This document shows, in pieces, positions 1-11,812 of a stretch of 64,000 nt of DNA. Position 1 is the first letter of the stretch. Every line of letters starts with the position of its first letter. The notes beneath the pieces are model-generated. The model was given only the letters and a program-made list of their open reading frames with translations, was not told the DNA's origin and searched no databases. A program made the translations under genes and the position numbers. Origin of the DNA: Charina bottae. Lineage: Eukaryota; Chordata; Lepidosauria; Squamata; Charinaidae. Location: contig JALMGJ010000025.1 in assembly GCA_023362775.1 (NCBI GenBank), positions 10,913,001 to 10,977,000 of the forward strand, written 5' to 3'.

Positions 1-855
1 AAACGAGGAGTGCTGGCAAGAGCAGTAATGAAAATACAACTTAAAATTCTTATAGTTTACTAGCAATATGATTGTCAAGGCTTCAATTCAAGAGAACGAT
101 GTGGACGAATTATGACATTTTAAAGGAAATGGTAGCTTCAAAGCAACAGAAGAGCTTATTATAGCCCTTAAATCAGAGCAAACGTGAACAGGATAATCGA
201 TCTTGCTTACAAAAATTTCCCTCTAATACTTCACATTGAGAGATCACAGTATGAGATAAAAAAAGCACCCCAACTGTGTACAAAGTGCCCTGCTCATCAG
301 AATCCCTAGTAATTAGGTGCGCTACAGATCCTTCAACACATTTTTTTTCCTGGATGAGGAAAAAAGAGGCTACTTTTGTTTTCTCCCTTGCACGCTTTTT
401 TCCCAGGGATAAAAGGAAAAGTTTCATTTTCATCTCAGGCCTATAGCATCTCAGCTTAGGCAAAACGAATTTACTAGCTCTGTCTGCGCTCAGCCCTGTC
501 ACTGAATAACAACATTCAACCCTTTGTAATGGGATCCTTAATAATTTACTTTTATCACTACAGTAGGTTAAACCACATCAGCATGACAGAGGAACAGAAG
601 CCAACCAGAGCAGAGACAAAAGGTCAGAGCAGTGAGAGGGCAAGGGATCGGTTTTATGTTTATTATCAGAAGACAATGCCTGCGATGGGAAAAGAGTTCA
701 GGTGAAGTCATTTTATGTCCTCAGAATTGCCATTGCCAGGAAGGAACTTCTCTAGTGGATTTGTCTCCAATACACTAGGAAAAGAAAGGCACAGTGTTTT
801 TATGGAGCCTAGAAGACAATATGGGAAGACATGGGGAGGGAATCATGCTAAGAAA
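1..855. other. Unassigned non-coding sequence
   Basis: No exon-like, RNA-like or recognisable repeat sequence is visible here. The short open frames lack any protein motif I know and have no conserved start context. It reads as ordinary AT-rich intergenic or intronic DNA. Confidence 0.5.
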
Positions 856-878
856 GTGTGTGTGTGTGTGTGTGTGTC

Positions 879-936
<58 letters not shown>
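856..936. repeat. Compound (GT)n-(GA)n microsatellite
   Basis: A run of GT dinucleotides (856-877) passes through a short TCTG link into a run of about 28 GA dinucleotides (880-936). The Arg-Glu or Ser-Leu 'proteins' that can be read through it are repeat artefacts. Confidence 0.97.
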
Positions 937-940
<4 letters not shown>

Positions 941-1480
941 CCAACCAAACTGGAGCACAGTGGAGTAAAAATCCTGAAGAATTGACTCAATTCACATGTT
1001 TCGGTTGAATATATAGATTGTTGCGCAGTTATCCACTGGATTCTGTACCAGATTTTCTGAGCCAATTCTTGGCTCAAAAAATTCTTACAAAAACTCATAT
1101 CTCCCAGAAAATAACTATGATTTAAATGCAAATTTTTGTGCTTCTTTTTTCCTTAATTCATAGAAAACAGAATGGAACAAACGTATGATGGAACACATGA
1201 TGAAAATAGACAGATCCATTTATTCACACACTGGAGGTCCATAAAATAAGGCACGAAAGTAGTGATAACATAAAAATGAGGAATGAAATGTACTAATGCA
1301 CTAAGACACTGGTGGTGAACTACAATATCCACACACACTTGCTGAATCATCTATCCTGGGACACACTTTGCTGATTATACTGGGAATTGTTTTTACCTAG
1401 AAGGTTTTAAATGCAAATTGGGCTATCAATGGCTATCAATCTTAATATCTGTTTACTACCACCAGAGTTATAGGCAGCAT
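937..1480. other. Unassigned non-coding sequence
   Basis: No gene or repeat family is recognised between the GT/GA microsatellite and the poly(TTTA) tail of the next LINE. Confidence 0.45.
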
Positions 1481-3693
1481 AGATTTTATTTATTTATTTA
1501 TTTATTTATTTAAATTTATTGGCTGCCCAACTCCAGTTTGGCAGCATACAAAACTAGGAAAAACATAAAAACAGCTAAAAACATTGAATCACACAGGCAG
1601 CCCAGGCTAACAGGGGCCACTGAACAGATAATAAACATCAACCTCAGGCCTGGGACCAAAGCCATGTTTTCAAAGCTTTCTGGAACCCCAGGATAGAGGG
1701 TTCCATCCTTATCACTGGGGGGGAAGCTGTTCCAGAGGGTGGGGGCTACAACAGAGAAGGCATGCTTCCAAGGTCCCACAAGATGGCACTGTTTAATGGA
1801 GGGGACCTGGAGCACACCCACTCTGCTGGATCATACTGAATGGGCAGAAACAGTTGGGGATAAGTGGTCTTTCAGATATCCAGGCCATGTGCCATACAGG
1901 GCTTTAGGCAATAACCAGCACCTTGAATTGCACTCGGAAGCCAACTGGCAGCCAATGCAGTTCACGTAGCAGTGGTGATATATGGGCACACCAAGAGATG
2001 CCCATTACTGCTTGTGCCACTGCATTTTGAACCAGTTGTAGCATCCGGGTGGTCTTCAAGGGCAGTTCCATGTATAGCGCATTGCAATAATCTAACCATG
2101 GGGTGACCAGGGCATGAGTAACTGTCTGAAGGGCAGGATCGGGAGGATCCAGGAAAGGATGCAACCAGTGCACAAGATGAGCCTATGCAAAGGCCCTCCT
2201 GGCCACAGTTGCCACCTCTCTTCGAGCAGTAGCTGCAAGTCCAGAGGGACCCCCAAGTTGTACACCAGTCTTGACTGGGGAAGTGCAGCCCCATCCAAGA
2301 CCAAAGATGGTGACATCCCCAACTCAGGGGGTCCAAATAGCCACAGCCACTCAGTCTTGTTAGAATTGAACCAAAGTCTGTTCTGCCCCATCCAGACTCG
2401 AACAGCCTCCAGACACCGGGTCAATACATTGACAGCTTCACCTGTGCCACTTGGAGTAGAGATGTAAAGTTGGGTATCATCAGCATACTGATGATACCAC
2501 ACCCCGAACTGGTGGATGATCCCACCCAGTGGTTTCATGTAGATGTTGAACAGGAGAGGGGAGGGTATCAAGCCCTGAGGTACCCCACACATGAGGGGCC
2601 ATGGAAGTGATCTCTCCCCCCCCCCATCAACACTGACTGGAACCGACCACTGAGGTGAACCACTGAAGCATAGTGCCTCCCACTCTTAGCCCCTGCAGCT
2701 GGTCCAGTATCGAAGTATTGAAAGCCACTGAGAGATCAAGCAGCACTAGGATGGATGCACCACCCTCATCCTGGCTCCACCAAAGGTCATCAGCAGGCAC
2801 AACCAACACTGTCCCTGTACTGTACCCTGGCCTGGAGCCAGACTGAAATGGGTCCAGATAATCCATTTCCTCCAAGATCCTCTATAACTGTCGTCCAACC
2901 ACCTTTTCCACAACCTTCACCAGAAAAGGAAGATTGGAAACTGGCCAATAATTCCCTAACAGGGAAGGGTCCAGTGATGTGGTGAATGTTGGCGCTCCCG
3001 CTGGTTCTCAGGAAGGAGGGAGCGCATTCCAAGGAGATAAATGGATTCTCAGCAGTCCAGAGAGTGTTGGTGGGAAACCAAAGAGGTTCAGGGTCACCCC
3101 GCCCTAGAATCCCCTGGGTTATTTGTGCTTAAGTTACTTAGAGTAGCTTTAGTCTGGCAAGATTCTGTCTGTATGGTGAGAACAATAAAGAACTGGAATT
3201 TCTGAATGCATTGACTCATTGTTGTTCTTGGGCTGGCCCTGACATGTTATGACCTCTTAAGGAGAGGGTGTACCACTGCCTCCTTAAAGACTGGTGGGAC
3301 CGCTCCCTCTCTCAAAGAGGCTGAAACCACCACATAAACCCATCCCATAGTCATCTCCCAGGCTGCTTTAATAACCCAGGAGTGGCCAGGATCTAACAAA
3401 CAGGTGGCCAGACTGACAGACAAAAGGACCTTGTCCACTTTCTCAGGCATAACAGAATCACACTCAGTCTAGATAACATCACAAGACTGTTCCCTGGGCA
3501 ACTCAATAGGACTTGCCCAGTCAGAGTCCAACTCTGAGCAAATCTGACTGACTTTGTCTGCCAGATAGCATGAATATTCCTCAGCATGGCCCTGGAGATA
3601 ATCCTGTGGCTCCAACCCACCCCCCACAATAGGGAGCAGGTCACCCTGAACAGGGCCATGATTTCGTTCATTTCATTTTGTAATCTGGCCAAA
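1481..3693 (-). mobile_element. L2-type (CR1 superfamily) LINE, 5'-truncated and decayed
   Basis: On the minus strand, broken frames spell an L2-like reverse transcriptase. The YADD catalytic motif (in YHQYADDTQLYIS) lies at 2476-2487, preceded by a GVPQG..SPLLFNIYMKPLG block (near 2540-2592). The C-terminal block follows, with LDYCNALYMELPLK and LRELHWLP (1904-2173). Several frameshifts separate the pieces, so the copy is dead. The 3' end is the (TTTA)n run at 1484-1513, the usual tail of this family here. The upstream part (3247-3690) is weakly coding-like. An LTR-like sequence is inserted at 2991-3243. The L2 assignment, rather than another CR1-superfamily clade, is by motif memory only. 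Confidence 0.85.
2991..3243 (+). mobile_element. Probable solo LTR inserted in the L2 LINE
   Basis: This 253-bp block interrupts the L2 sequence and is flanked by ATGTT on both sides (2986-2990 and 3244-3248), a 5-bp duplication typical of LTR elements. It carries AATAAA at 3184-3189, about 55 bp before its end. The same layout and similar internal words (CTGGCAAGATTCTGT, then AATAAAGAA, then CCCTGAC at the end) occur at 54079-54324. The outer bases do not give a clean TG...CA, so the exact edges may be off by a few bases. Confidence 0.55.
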
Positions 3694-3870
3694 AATGAAC
3701 TCTGTTATCGATACAATTAAATTATTGCATTGTCTAGTAAATCAGACTGAGATGAGATGACATCATGGAAGAAAGACCTCCCATTCCCTTAGCTTTGAAT
3801 GAGATCAGAAAGGGGGAATTAACTCAGCTGTCCAGTTAAATCAGTTTTTGTTCCCCATTTTATAATACAG

Positions 3871-4097
3871 CAGCGGTCCCCAACCTTTCTGGCACCAGGG
3901 ACCGGTCGTGGAAGAAAATATTTCCACGGACCTGGGGGGGGGGGGGCGGGTTTGCAGGCGGGAGCCAATTGCGCGCACCGGGGGTGGGGTAATCGCATGC
4001 ACCAGGGGGCAGGGTTTGCAGGAGGGAGCCCCGCAGCCCACTTCCTAACAGGCCACAGCCCACTAGTGGGCTGCGGCCCACAGATTGGGCCCCCCTG
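3871..4097. mobile_element. hAT-type non-autonomous DNA element (MITE A)
   Basis: The element begins CAGCGGTCCCCAACC and ends in CCCCCTG, the CAG...CTG ends usual for hAT elements. It is flanked by a perfect 8-bp duplication, TAATACAG (3863-3870 and 4098-4105). The interior has no coding sequence. Read on the minus strand it contains about two copies of a GC-rich unit (GATTGGCTCC-CCTGCAAACCC-GCCCCC type), which is also found in the elements at 22911 and 51853. Confidence 0.8.
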
Positions 4098-4135
4098 TAA
4101 TACAGTATTGCCTGGTTGATCTTTTACAATTTATG

Positions 4136-4382
4136 GGTTTTTTTTAAATCCGTTCAATCATTGGACATTATGTGTCCAATTCTTGGAGACTGCCTGGGCA
4201 AGTCCCTGCAATTTTCTTGGCAACGTTTTTCAGAAGTGGTTTGCCATTGCCTACTTCCTAGGGCTGAGAGAGAGGGACTAGCCCAAAGTCACCCAGCTGG
4301 CTTTGTGCCTAAGGTGGGACTAGAACTCACGGTCTCCTGATTTCTAGCCAGGTGCCATAACCACTACACCAAACTAGCTCTC
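4136..4382 (-). mobile_element. tRNA-derived SINE
   Basis: On the minus strand the tRNA-like head has a TGGTGTAGTGGTTATGGCAC A-box region and a GTTCTAGTCCC B-box region. The unrelated body that follows includes TCAGCCCTAGGAAG and AAAACTGCAGGGAC-like words. The copy is flanked by a 10-bp duplication ACAATTTATG (4126-4135 and 4383-4392). Sister copies lie at 17146-17405 (minus) and 46652-46855 (plus). It is a Pol III-derived repeat, not a functional tRNA gene. Confidence 0.85.
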
Positions 4383-4499
4383 ACAATTTATGTAAACTCT
4401 TTAAAAATGTTGAACTTCTGTACAAATCAATAAACAATATTAATACCTTTATCATGATTGTGGAGTCCTTGATGCTCTCTGAGCCTTGTTGTTTTCTTG

Positions 4500-4540
4500 C
4501 AGACGTTTCATTGCCAGACTAGGTGACATCTTCAGTATGA
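4500..4540 (-). ncRNA. Hammerhead ribozyme motif (PLE left arm)
   Basis: Read on the minus strand, CTGAAGA (4529-4535) and GAAAC (4505-4509) are separated by a weak stem II in which TTGCC has become TCACC opposite GGCAA. The cleavage triplet GTC follows. The catalytic core is intact but stem II is damaged, so self-cleavage is doubtful. Confidence 0.6.
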
Positions 4541-4673
4541 AAAGGGAGTGAGACTCGCTCTCTGTTTATATACCATGGCTTGTCCTGCTTGTGTTGGTGG
4601 GGGTGTTGTTCTCTCTTTGGTAGTTCCTTGATTGGGCGGTTGTTTGCTGCTTGGTTTACTTTCACTCCCTTTT

Positions 4674-4716
4674 CGCACTGAAGATGTTGCCTAGCCTGGC
4701 AATGAAACGTCTGCAA
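4674..4716 (+). ncRNA. Hammerhead ribozyme motif (PLE right arm)
   Basis: CTGAAGA (4678-4684) is followed by stem II TTGCC/GGCAA (4687-4691 with 4698-4702) with a 6-nt loop, then GAAAC (4704-4708) and the GTC cleavage triplet (4709-4711). Stem I is short: GCA (4675-4677) with TGC (4712-4714). Stem III is minimal, as described for PLE hammerheads, which are thought to need a dimer. Confidence 0.7.
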
Positions 4717-4794
4717 GAAAACAACAAGGCTCAGAGAGCACCAAGGACTCCACAGTTCAACCCTGAGCTACAAATATTCTCTTTTATCATGATT

Positions 4795-7700
4795 CTCTGT
4801 ATTTGCCAAATTCAGGTCCTGTCCCAAGAGATTAAAAGGCTTTTGTCAAGCATAATTAACTCATTTAGTTTAAATATAAAACACTCAATTAATACTGTAA
4901 ATTCAATGAGGTAATTTAAGAGTATCTGAAACCTTTTATGTGCATCAACTCAGCTAAAACATTCTACAACGTGATCAGGGGGCTATTTACCTTTTATGTT
5001 ACATTGCTATATTAACAGTTTTATTTTGCTACATAACACTTGCTAAACATTAAACATTATTTTTATTTATTCAATTAATAATTATGTATTAATAATTAAT
5101 AATTAATTAATACACATTAACATTTCCATTTTGTTGTTATTTTTACTTTGTTTCTGTCCCACTTCTACTTCAGTTGGGAAGTAGAAGTGGGATAGAAATG
5201 CTCATAAAATAAACAGAATATTTCTGAATGCTCCTTCATTTGCTTTAGCATAAATTAAAGAAGACATAGGTGACCTGTGAATAATATTTCATTTTTTTAA
5301 AAAAAATCACGCTAATCTTAGTTATAGCAGAGAGGAAATTTGGTCTGCATCCATGGCACTGGAGATGGGAGGGAAATAGCCTTATTATTTCCCATGTACA
5401 CACCCCCTCCCACCAATACTATCCAATACTATCCCAAAGTTTCTGTTTGTCCCATTAAATCCAATCATATTCATAGAGGAGGCATATTTTTTCAAAAAAT
5501 CACATAGGGAAAAGAATATATCTCCAACCCCCAATACAATTGTCTGATTTTGATGCTCTCTTCTGCTACAAACTTGCACACAGCTGCTATTAACACTTTA
5601 TATAAAGTGCAGAAATCCTATTAAGGGATCTCTCACCTCATGTCTAGATTAGCCTTTACCTAAGAGACACACTGATAAACCGTACACTAAGGACCAAATT
5701 ATATGAGCAGTTTGACACTAATGAAGAATTCCCTGTATTTCACACACACACAGAGAGAGCAAATAGTAGCTTGAGGAAAGAGATTTTCAGATTTGCAACA
5801 ATGGATAAAAAGATCCACATTTTAAAAAAAAAACCTGGCATATTAGGTAATGCGGGTCCAGTTCACACAATTAGCAAACCAAATATTCTTCTTCCTTTTT
5901 TTTTTCTCCTGTTATGTAGAAAATTTCTGCATCACCCCTTCACGCATTGAATTCTTCAGGCAAAGTTCCAGCAAGAACAATAGGAAGGGTAAAATGAAGA
6001 ACAAAAAAAGCTACACTCAACTAACTGTACAGTAAATGACAAATTGGAGGACAAAACTAAGAGTTAGTCATAAGCACTGGAGAAAAGCAAGGCAATTGTG
6101 TCAAAGTCAGCAACTAGATTCACATTCAGGCCACTCTGACAACAACGTCTTGTTCTTGGGTCTTTCCACAGAGAATTACCCGCATTATAGGATGTTCTCA
6201 AACTTTCAAGCAGAGCTGATTGTGAAAACAGCAGCTTTCTGTTTTATTAACTTTCAGAGCATTGTCTTGTCTCATGGCAAAGTGGAATTCTGCTCAGTTG
6301 CCATCTTTGACAGTCCTCAATCATAATACATTTAGAGGTAAGCATTGCTAAGTCTGGCTGATTGAGACTTGATGGTATATAACTCTGTAATAAGACACAG
6401 CTGTAAGTCTAGATCCACTTTCCTGTTCATAATTCCACTGAATTCAGTGGGTCTTACTTTTGAGTACATATATTGGATTGCATTTCCCAAAGTGGTTATT
6501 TTGCCTCTAATGTCAGAACCAAAAAGAGCATATCATTGTTTTCCATTTTCAATTCAATTATTTTACTCATTAGAAATACATCACTCATTATCCTGCCGGA
6601 ATGAAGGATATTTACAGTAAGTCCTATCAATTTTACCAGGAAAGTGATCTATGTAAATCACTCCTAATGAACTCTGTAGGACCTTGCAAGTCCTTCTCAT
6701 TGACTGGATTATGTCCAGCTGAATCAAAGGGCACATAGCAAAATAAAGGAGATAATCATAGTGAAATGCTGAGTATAAAGGGCTGCATTATTATTTTGCA
6801 CAGTCATTTTTCTGAAGAGAAGAGTTCAACATAACACTTTTCTCTCAATATGTACTTCATTGTTCCTCTAACTATCTGGGCTCACTTCCCATTATTCTTA
6901 CATGAACAGGCCATTTTAAAATCATCTCATACACTACAGAAATCATGTGGGTTTTTTTTAAGGAAATTGAAACTGGCTAGCAAATCAAATTGTAAAATGC
7001 TGGATAGGTCAAAGTTGTAGAATTTACCATCCTCTTTCCAAGATTATATGCCAAAGCATTGCATAACATATGATGAGATTTCCCCCACCCCTTTTTTTTC
7101 CTCAATAACTTGAATGCATCTACAAAATATCACTCTCACAAGCCCTTTTAGATGAAATTGCAGAATCAGGCAGAATTTCCAAATATAATCTCAGCCAAAC
7201 CATGCTGTAATGGCCTCAACTGCCCAATCTTGTATTCATGTTTTTAGAATTGCATGTGCAAAAATGAAGAAGCAGCTGTTATAAAGAATAGTTTAGCACA
7301 AAACGCTATCTTTTCCAGAAGAACCACCAAAGAGCTGTCAATTAACTAAGACAGAAGGCTCTCTTTTGTACTTCTGAAACAGCTACCATTACTTCCCTTA
7401 ATTATAAAGCCATAATAAAACAGGGAATAACACTGCAATAAATTTGAAGGTGACATCAGCCAACAGTGCCAGTCACTCAAAAGCCTCCTGGTTTTGCTTT
7501 AGAAAAAAAATGAATACCATCTGCATGGGAGTTGATCTTTGAAAGACCCAGAACTCTAAACTCATCAACTAGGCAACATTAATCACCTTGACTTTGTTTG
7601 AAATGATGACACTGGAGCAGTCTCGAGTAAGTCTGGAGGGGCAAAAGCCAAGGCTAAAGAAACAAACAAGCTTCACTTCAGCCATAATGGCCCAGTGAAA

Positions 7701-8710
7701 GGCACAGAAATCTTCAATGCAGGTAGATATATTGCCCTGGCAGAAAAGTCAGCAGGCCAAGTTGTGTGGGATTGACAAATAGCTAGATCATATTACTCAG
7801 AAAGGGTAGGAAGCAATAACGAGCAAGTAAGTTTATGAAAACCATTAACGGAGGAAGATTTAAGAACATTCACAGTGAGTCAACTTCCTGGTGCACCAAG
7901 GCTATGTCAGCCTCTTTCTCCTCAGAAAATGGCTTAATCAGGTAGAGTTGGGTCACCTGTAGATGATTTTATATTGGCAAATCTACTCCTACAACCAAGA
8001 TACAACCTGCTGTAGCTACCTTGTTATTTTTCTGCTTCCTCCTCTTTTTCTGGTCCTTTTTTTGGGAAATTAAAACAAGAATCATGTTCCAGTTCTAGAA
8101 GAGGCAGCTGAAGTGAAAACTTCTCAAACTGGAACAATTTCTTCTCTTCCTTTTGGCACCAGTAGCAAAGTATTCATATCAGTGCTTAAAAAGAAAGTTC
8201 TTATTGCGGCATAACAATAGCACACAAATTGTTGGAATGCATTAAAATAATAATTGTGTGTGTATAATTATTCTTATTCTAAGAGAATTAGGGAAGTGTT
8301 CCTATTTGCTATTTCCTTGAATAATACAAGGTTAATATAAAAATTAATGTCTATAGCTCTGCATTTTTCGAGATCAGCTGCCAATGTAGCTAGTCATTGA
8401 GAAATATTATTTACTTCCGAAAAGCCAGCCAAATATTATACTCAAGTGCTTGGGATTTTGATTGGTTTGTCAGAGGTGAAGCACTTTCTAGAATTCAATC
8501 TGCATCTTTTCTTTAGAATATTAAGTGTGGAAAAGGATATTGGCAAATACTGAGCATGTTACATGGTTTTGAATGATGTAGCTTGCAAATGTTCCATGTA
8601 CTTGTCTCGCATTCAGTCCCCATAAACTTTACCTGTTAAATCTAAAGAAGCTGATAAACAATCTGTCTCAGGTCTATTTAATTTCAAAACTAAAGTGTAT
8701 CTGATGTAGC
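4795..8710. other. Long AT-rich unassigned stretch
   Basis: Nearly 4 kb without a recognisable gene or major repeat. It holds a strong hairpin at 5151-5198, AT-rich simple sequence near 5040-5110 and scattered poly-T runs. None of the open frames shows domain-like composition. Conserved non-coding elements could be present but cannot be judged without an alignment. Confidence 0.45.
5151..5198. repeat. Near-perfect inverted repeat (hairpin)
   Basis: Two 21-base arms (5151-5171 and 5178-5198) flank a 6-base loop. The inner 15 base pairs are perfect and there is one mismatch further out. No terminal duplication or element edge is evident, so it is reported only as a structure. Confidence 0.85.
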
Positions 8711-8951
8711 ACCCCTGGTCTAGTGGTTAAGGTGCTGGGCTATAAACCAGGAGACTGAGAGTTATAGTCCCGCCTTAGGTATGAAAGCTGGCTGGGTGAC
8801 CTTGAGCCAGTCACTCTCTCTCAGCCCAACTCAACTCACAGGGTGGTTGTTGTGGGGAAAATAGGAGGAGGAAGGAGTATTTGGTATGTTCGCCCCCTTG
8901 AATTATTTATAAAAATAATAAAGGCAGGATAGAAAATTAAATAAATAAATA
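8711..8951 (+). mobile_element. tRNA-derived SINE with LINE-like tail
   Basis: The head (CTGGTCTAGTGGTTAAGGTG, then GAGTTATAGTCCCGCC) has the A- and B-box layout of a tRNA-derived promoter. The body shares GACCTTGAGCCAGTCACTCTC with the other SINEs here, but the 3' part differs (GGTGGTTGTTGTGGGGAAAA...AATAATAAAGGCAGGAT) and ends in ATAAATAAATAA. This fits the Sauria-SINE style, in which a tRNA head is joined to a LINE-derived tail. The family name is an inference. Confidence 0.75.

Positions 8952-8952
<1 letters not shown>

Positions 8953-8983
<31 letters not shown>
8953..8983. repeat. (AGCA)n microsatellite
   Basis: About eight AGCA units directly follow the ATAAATAA tail of the SINE, apparently seeded by it. 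Confidence 0.95.
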
Positions 8984-11417
8984 TTGGAAGAATAGTAATC
9001 TGTATAATGGAGAGCAGAGGTCGACCTAACCCATTCAATGTAATTTACACAGTAGGAGGACAAGATTAGAGAGAACTTACTTCCTCCCTCCCTCCCTCCT
9101 GGAGGTTTAACACATTTATTTTACTTCTTCCTGACGTCAAAATATTTCAGCTGTGTTATCTGGAAGTTTCTGGGACACACCTAAAAAGACCTGGGTCCAA
9201 GGTGAGAGTTGCACAGTTCCATGAGGAAAGCTTTTACCAGGGGAAAACTTTCAGTACAAACATCAGTGTAGCAAATATTGTTGTTATTCCAGGGCAAAGC
9301 AACTACTTTACTGCAGAAGGAGGCCAGCCATGCATTAGATGACTGAATAACAGCAGTAACGGAGTTACAATTTCTATGCTGTAAGTCGATATTCATCTAT
9401 GTCCTAAACTGCAGCCCTTAGTTACTTCTCTGATTACTTTAAAATGTTTTATATCCTACCTTGTCTCTGATGGAGATCAAGGCAATTTACTGCAAAACCC
9501 ACAATGTACGAATTAAAAGAAATACAATTATTTCAGCTGTAACACAAATGCTAGGTATTAAACATGAGAAACAGCAGTATAAAACTTAACAATGCAATGA
9601 TAAAATATTTAAAATATTTCAGAAGTGTGAGACATGTTAACCCTAACACGTGCCATTCTTCAGTTCCCAGAATTTCCTCACATGGTTCAGAATCTTCTGA
9701 CCTGCCAATCAGCTCCTCATCTAGATTGCCATATATCTACATTGACTAGGGGTGGGGTCCCACATTTCATATCTTTGCATAAATGAGAGTAAATCTATTG
9801 CCCTACTCAATTGGACCACGCTGTTCTCTAGTCTTTTCTGTTCTCCACTATGCTATGACATTGAGGATGCTTATGAAATTCTTCCCTTCTAAACAACATG
9901 TTTAATAAACAACATGTTTATTCAACAATTTTAATGGACTTTTCTGATCTCATTGCCTTGAATGTTACATTTCATAGGATGGATACATGGAAGGAAACTA
10001 CTTAAGCTGCACCCACAAGTTATTATATACTATTAAAGGCATGCCACCCTCATGCCACAACTAAGGCATGAGGGGGAGATACAGAAACGATGGAGCTATA
10101 CCGAGTTGTGGTATTACATCATGATTATCCAGAAAACGTCTGGGCTCCCACCATCCAACCACAATCCACAAAAAGCATCTGATTCCTTGTTCTGAAGACA
10201 ATGCAATAATTGATGTAAGTCTGATAGGAGTGCATAGGGACTGTTTGAGATCCCCAAACCCCAGGACAATCTTACCATGAGAAGGGTGGACAACCCGAGG
10301 ATCAAATGTTTGGATGCACTTCCCAGGGAACCTCTCAAACTTGCCACTGGGATTTAATTTGTAATATCACCAATGAAATTAAATGCAATTTAACTATACT
10401 TAATTAAGCATAAAATTTAAAAAAAGTTAGGGGGCTCTCCCTGGCCCCATGTTGTTCTGTGTCTTACTGTCAACTACTTTTTGGAGGGGCCCTATTAGCG
10501 AGCTATCCAAAGGACAAATGTTATTTTTCTCCCACTAAAGATTGTGTATCTCTACCATAAGATATTGCTGGAGCAGGATATTTTCTGAAAATGGATGGTT
10601 TATTAAGCAACATGAAAGTAAATAAATTTATTTCTACTAAGAAATCATCTTCCAGCTTTTGAGACCTAAGAAGAGAGTAGAAGAGGGATGTAGAAAAATT
10701 CCTTTGTCACTCATATGCCAACCTGTTGTATGGCATTTCCTAAACACCACTGAATATCCTAGTCAAGGTTCACTGAAAACTAAAGTAAATGTAACTGGTA
10801 AGTGAATAATTTGCTTTTGCTAGTGTATAGTTCAAAAATACACTAATAAAAGCCAGGTTCTTGCTAATTAAATTTACTAATGATTAGAAATATTTGCTGC
10901 TGAAAAATTTAAATCACTTATTGAACCTGAATGAAAGCTGTTGCAGAATGCATAGGCCTCTTGAGAGCTTGCTGAGAAAGTAGTGTATTAAAAATATAAT
11001 TGGTTTTAAAGCATGTTAGATTAATTTTTTCCCCATGATTTATGCTGTCTGATTTCTAGTCACCTTAATGTTGTCGGATGTTTCCCTCCTGTTAATAAGT
11101 TCTATGGAAAAAGTGCTCAGACAGTTCTCCCTGTTGTGCCAAGATCCCAGTATTGGCATCACTATTGGCCAAAACTAAAGTTGGACAACAAAGTTTCCCT
11201 CAAATTGCTTTGGGAGATGAAGGTCTTCTGAGTTAGTTAACTATAAAAAGCCTGTCCAATCCTTGTTTTTTAAGAAAAATGTACTTTTATCTGACATTAA
11301 ATCTGTACATCTAGCTACAAATTCAGGACTTTCATATTTAGCCACTTCTACAGCTTTTGAACTGCAAAGCATTACTTACATTGTTCCACTGAGCTGGAGT
11401 GTACAAGTATATGGAGG
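8984..11417. other. Unassigned sequence with a weak LINE 3'-end trace
   Basis: No gene is recognised. Bases 9430-9535 resemble the minus-strand 3' end of a decayed CR1/L2-type LINE (TTTTATATCCTACCTTGTC...CAAGGCAATTTAC). The 77-codon minus-strand frame at 10114-10347 shows no known domain and is probably chance. Confidence 0.4.
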
Positions 11418-11665
11418 CCCTCCTCCTTCTCCTCCTCCTCCTCCTCCTCCTCCCCCTCCCCTCCCCCTCCCCCTCCCCCTCCTCCTCCTCCTCCCCCCCT
11501 CCTCCCTCCTCCTCCTCCTCCTCCTCCTCCTCCTCCTCCTCCTCCTCCTTCTTCTTCTTCTTCTTCTTCTTCTTCTTCTTCTTCTTCTTCTTCTTCTTCT
11601 TCTTCTTCTTCTTCTTCTTCTTCTTCCCCCCTCCTCCTCCTCCTCCTTCTTCTTCTCCTTCTCCT
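11418..11665. repeat. Long polypyrimidine tract, (CTC)n then (CTT)n
   Basis: About 248 bp made almost wholly of C and T: CTC repeats, CCCCT runs, then about 30 CTT units and CTC again. A second (TTC)n block lies 150 bp downstream. Poly-Leu, poly-Ser and poly-Phe readings are artefacts. Pure pyrimidine mirror repeats of this length can form intramolecular triplex DNA in vitro. Confidence 0.97.
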
Positions 11666-11812
11666 ATAATCTTTTAATTTTTAAAAAAAGAATATAAACA
11701 CTATTAAAAAATAATATAAAGTGAGAACAAGAAAAGAAGAACAAAATCAAAGAGAAAGCTAAAACTGCAAGAAAGGAAAAAAGTTCCTGTATATATAGCG
11801 GCATATAAATAA

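Larger units (their letters stand above)
4460..4782 (+). mobile_element. Penelope-like (PLE) inverted-repeat unit with two hammerhead motifs
   Basis: A 323-bp unit is bounded by a perfect 12-bp duplication, TTTATCATGATT (4448-4459 and 4783-4794). Its left arm (about 4462-4558) is the reverse complement of its right arm (about 4664-4754), with a spacer of about 105 bp. Each arm carries a hammerhead core of the type known from PLE terminal repeats: CTGAAGA, a stem-loop, GAAAC, then GTC. The right end (ACAGTTCAACCCTGAGCTAC) recurs at the edge of the PLE fragment at 34887, which supports a family boundary. There is no coding capacity, so the unit is non-autonomous. Confidence 0.75.

Noticed and set aside
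715..1008. Open frame with a long Arg-Glu run
   Set aside because: It is the GA microsatellite translated; there is no domain and no exon evidence.
8711..8790. Possible tRNA gene (A- and B-box-like sequence)
   Set aside because: The cloverleaf is degenerate and is followed by SINE body and tail; the other tRNA-like heads (4136-4382, 17146-17405, 46652-46855, 50893-51406) are rejected for the same reason.
9080..9105. Short CCTC-type repeat
   Set aside because: Too short to list as a separate repeat.
11263..11697. Open frame of Pro/Ser/Leu repeats (and Arg- or Phe-rich frames on other readings)
   Set aside because: Produced by the CTC/CTT tract.
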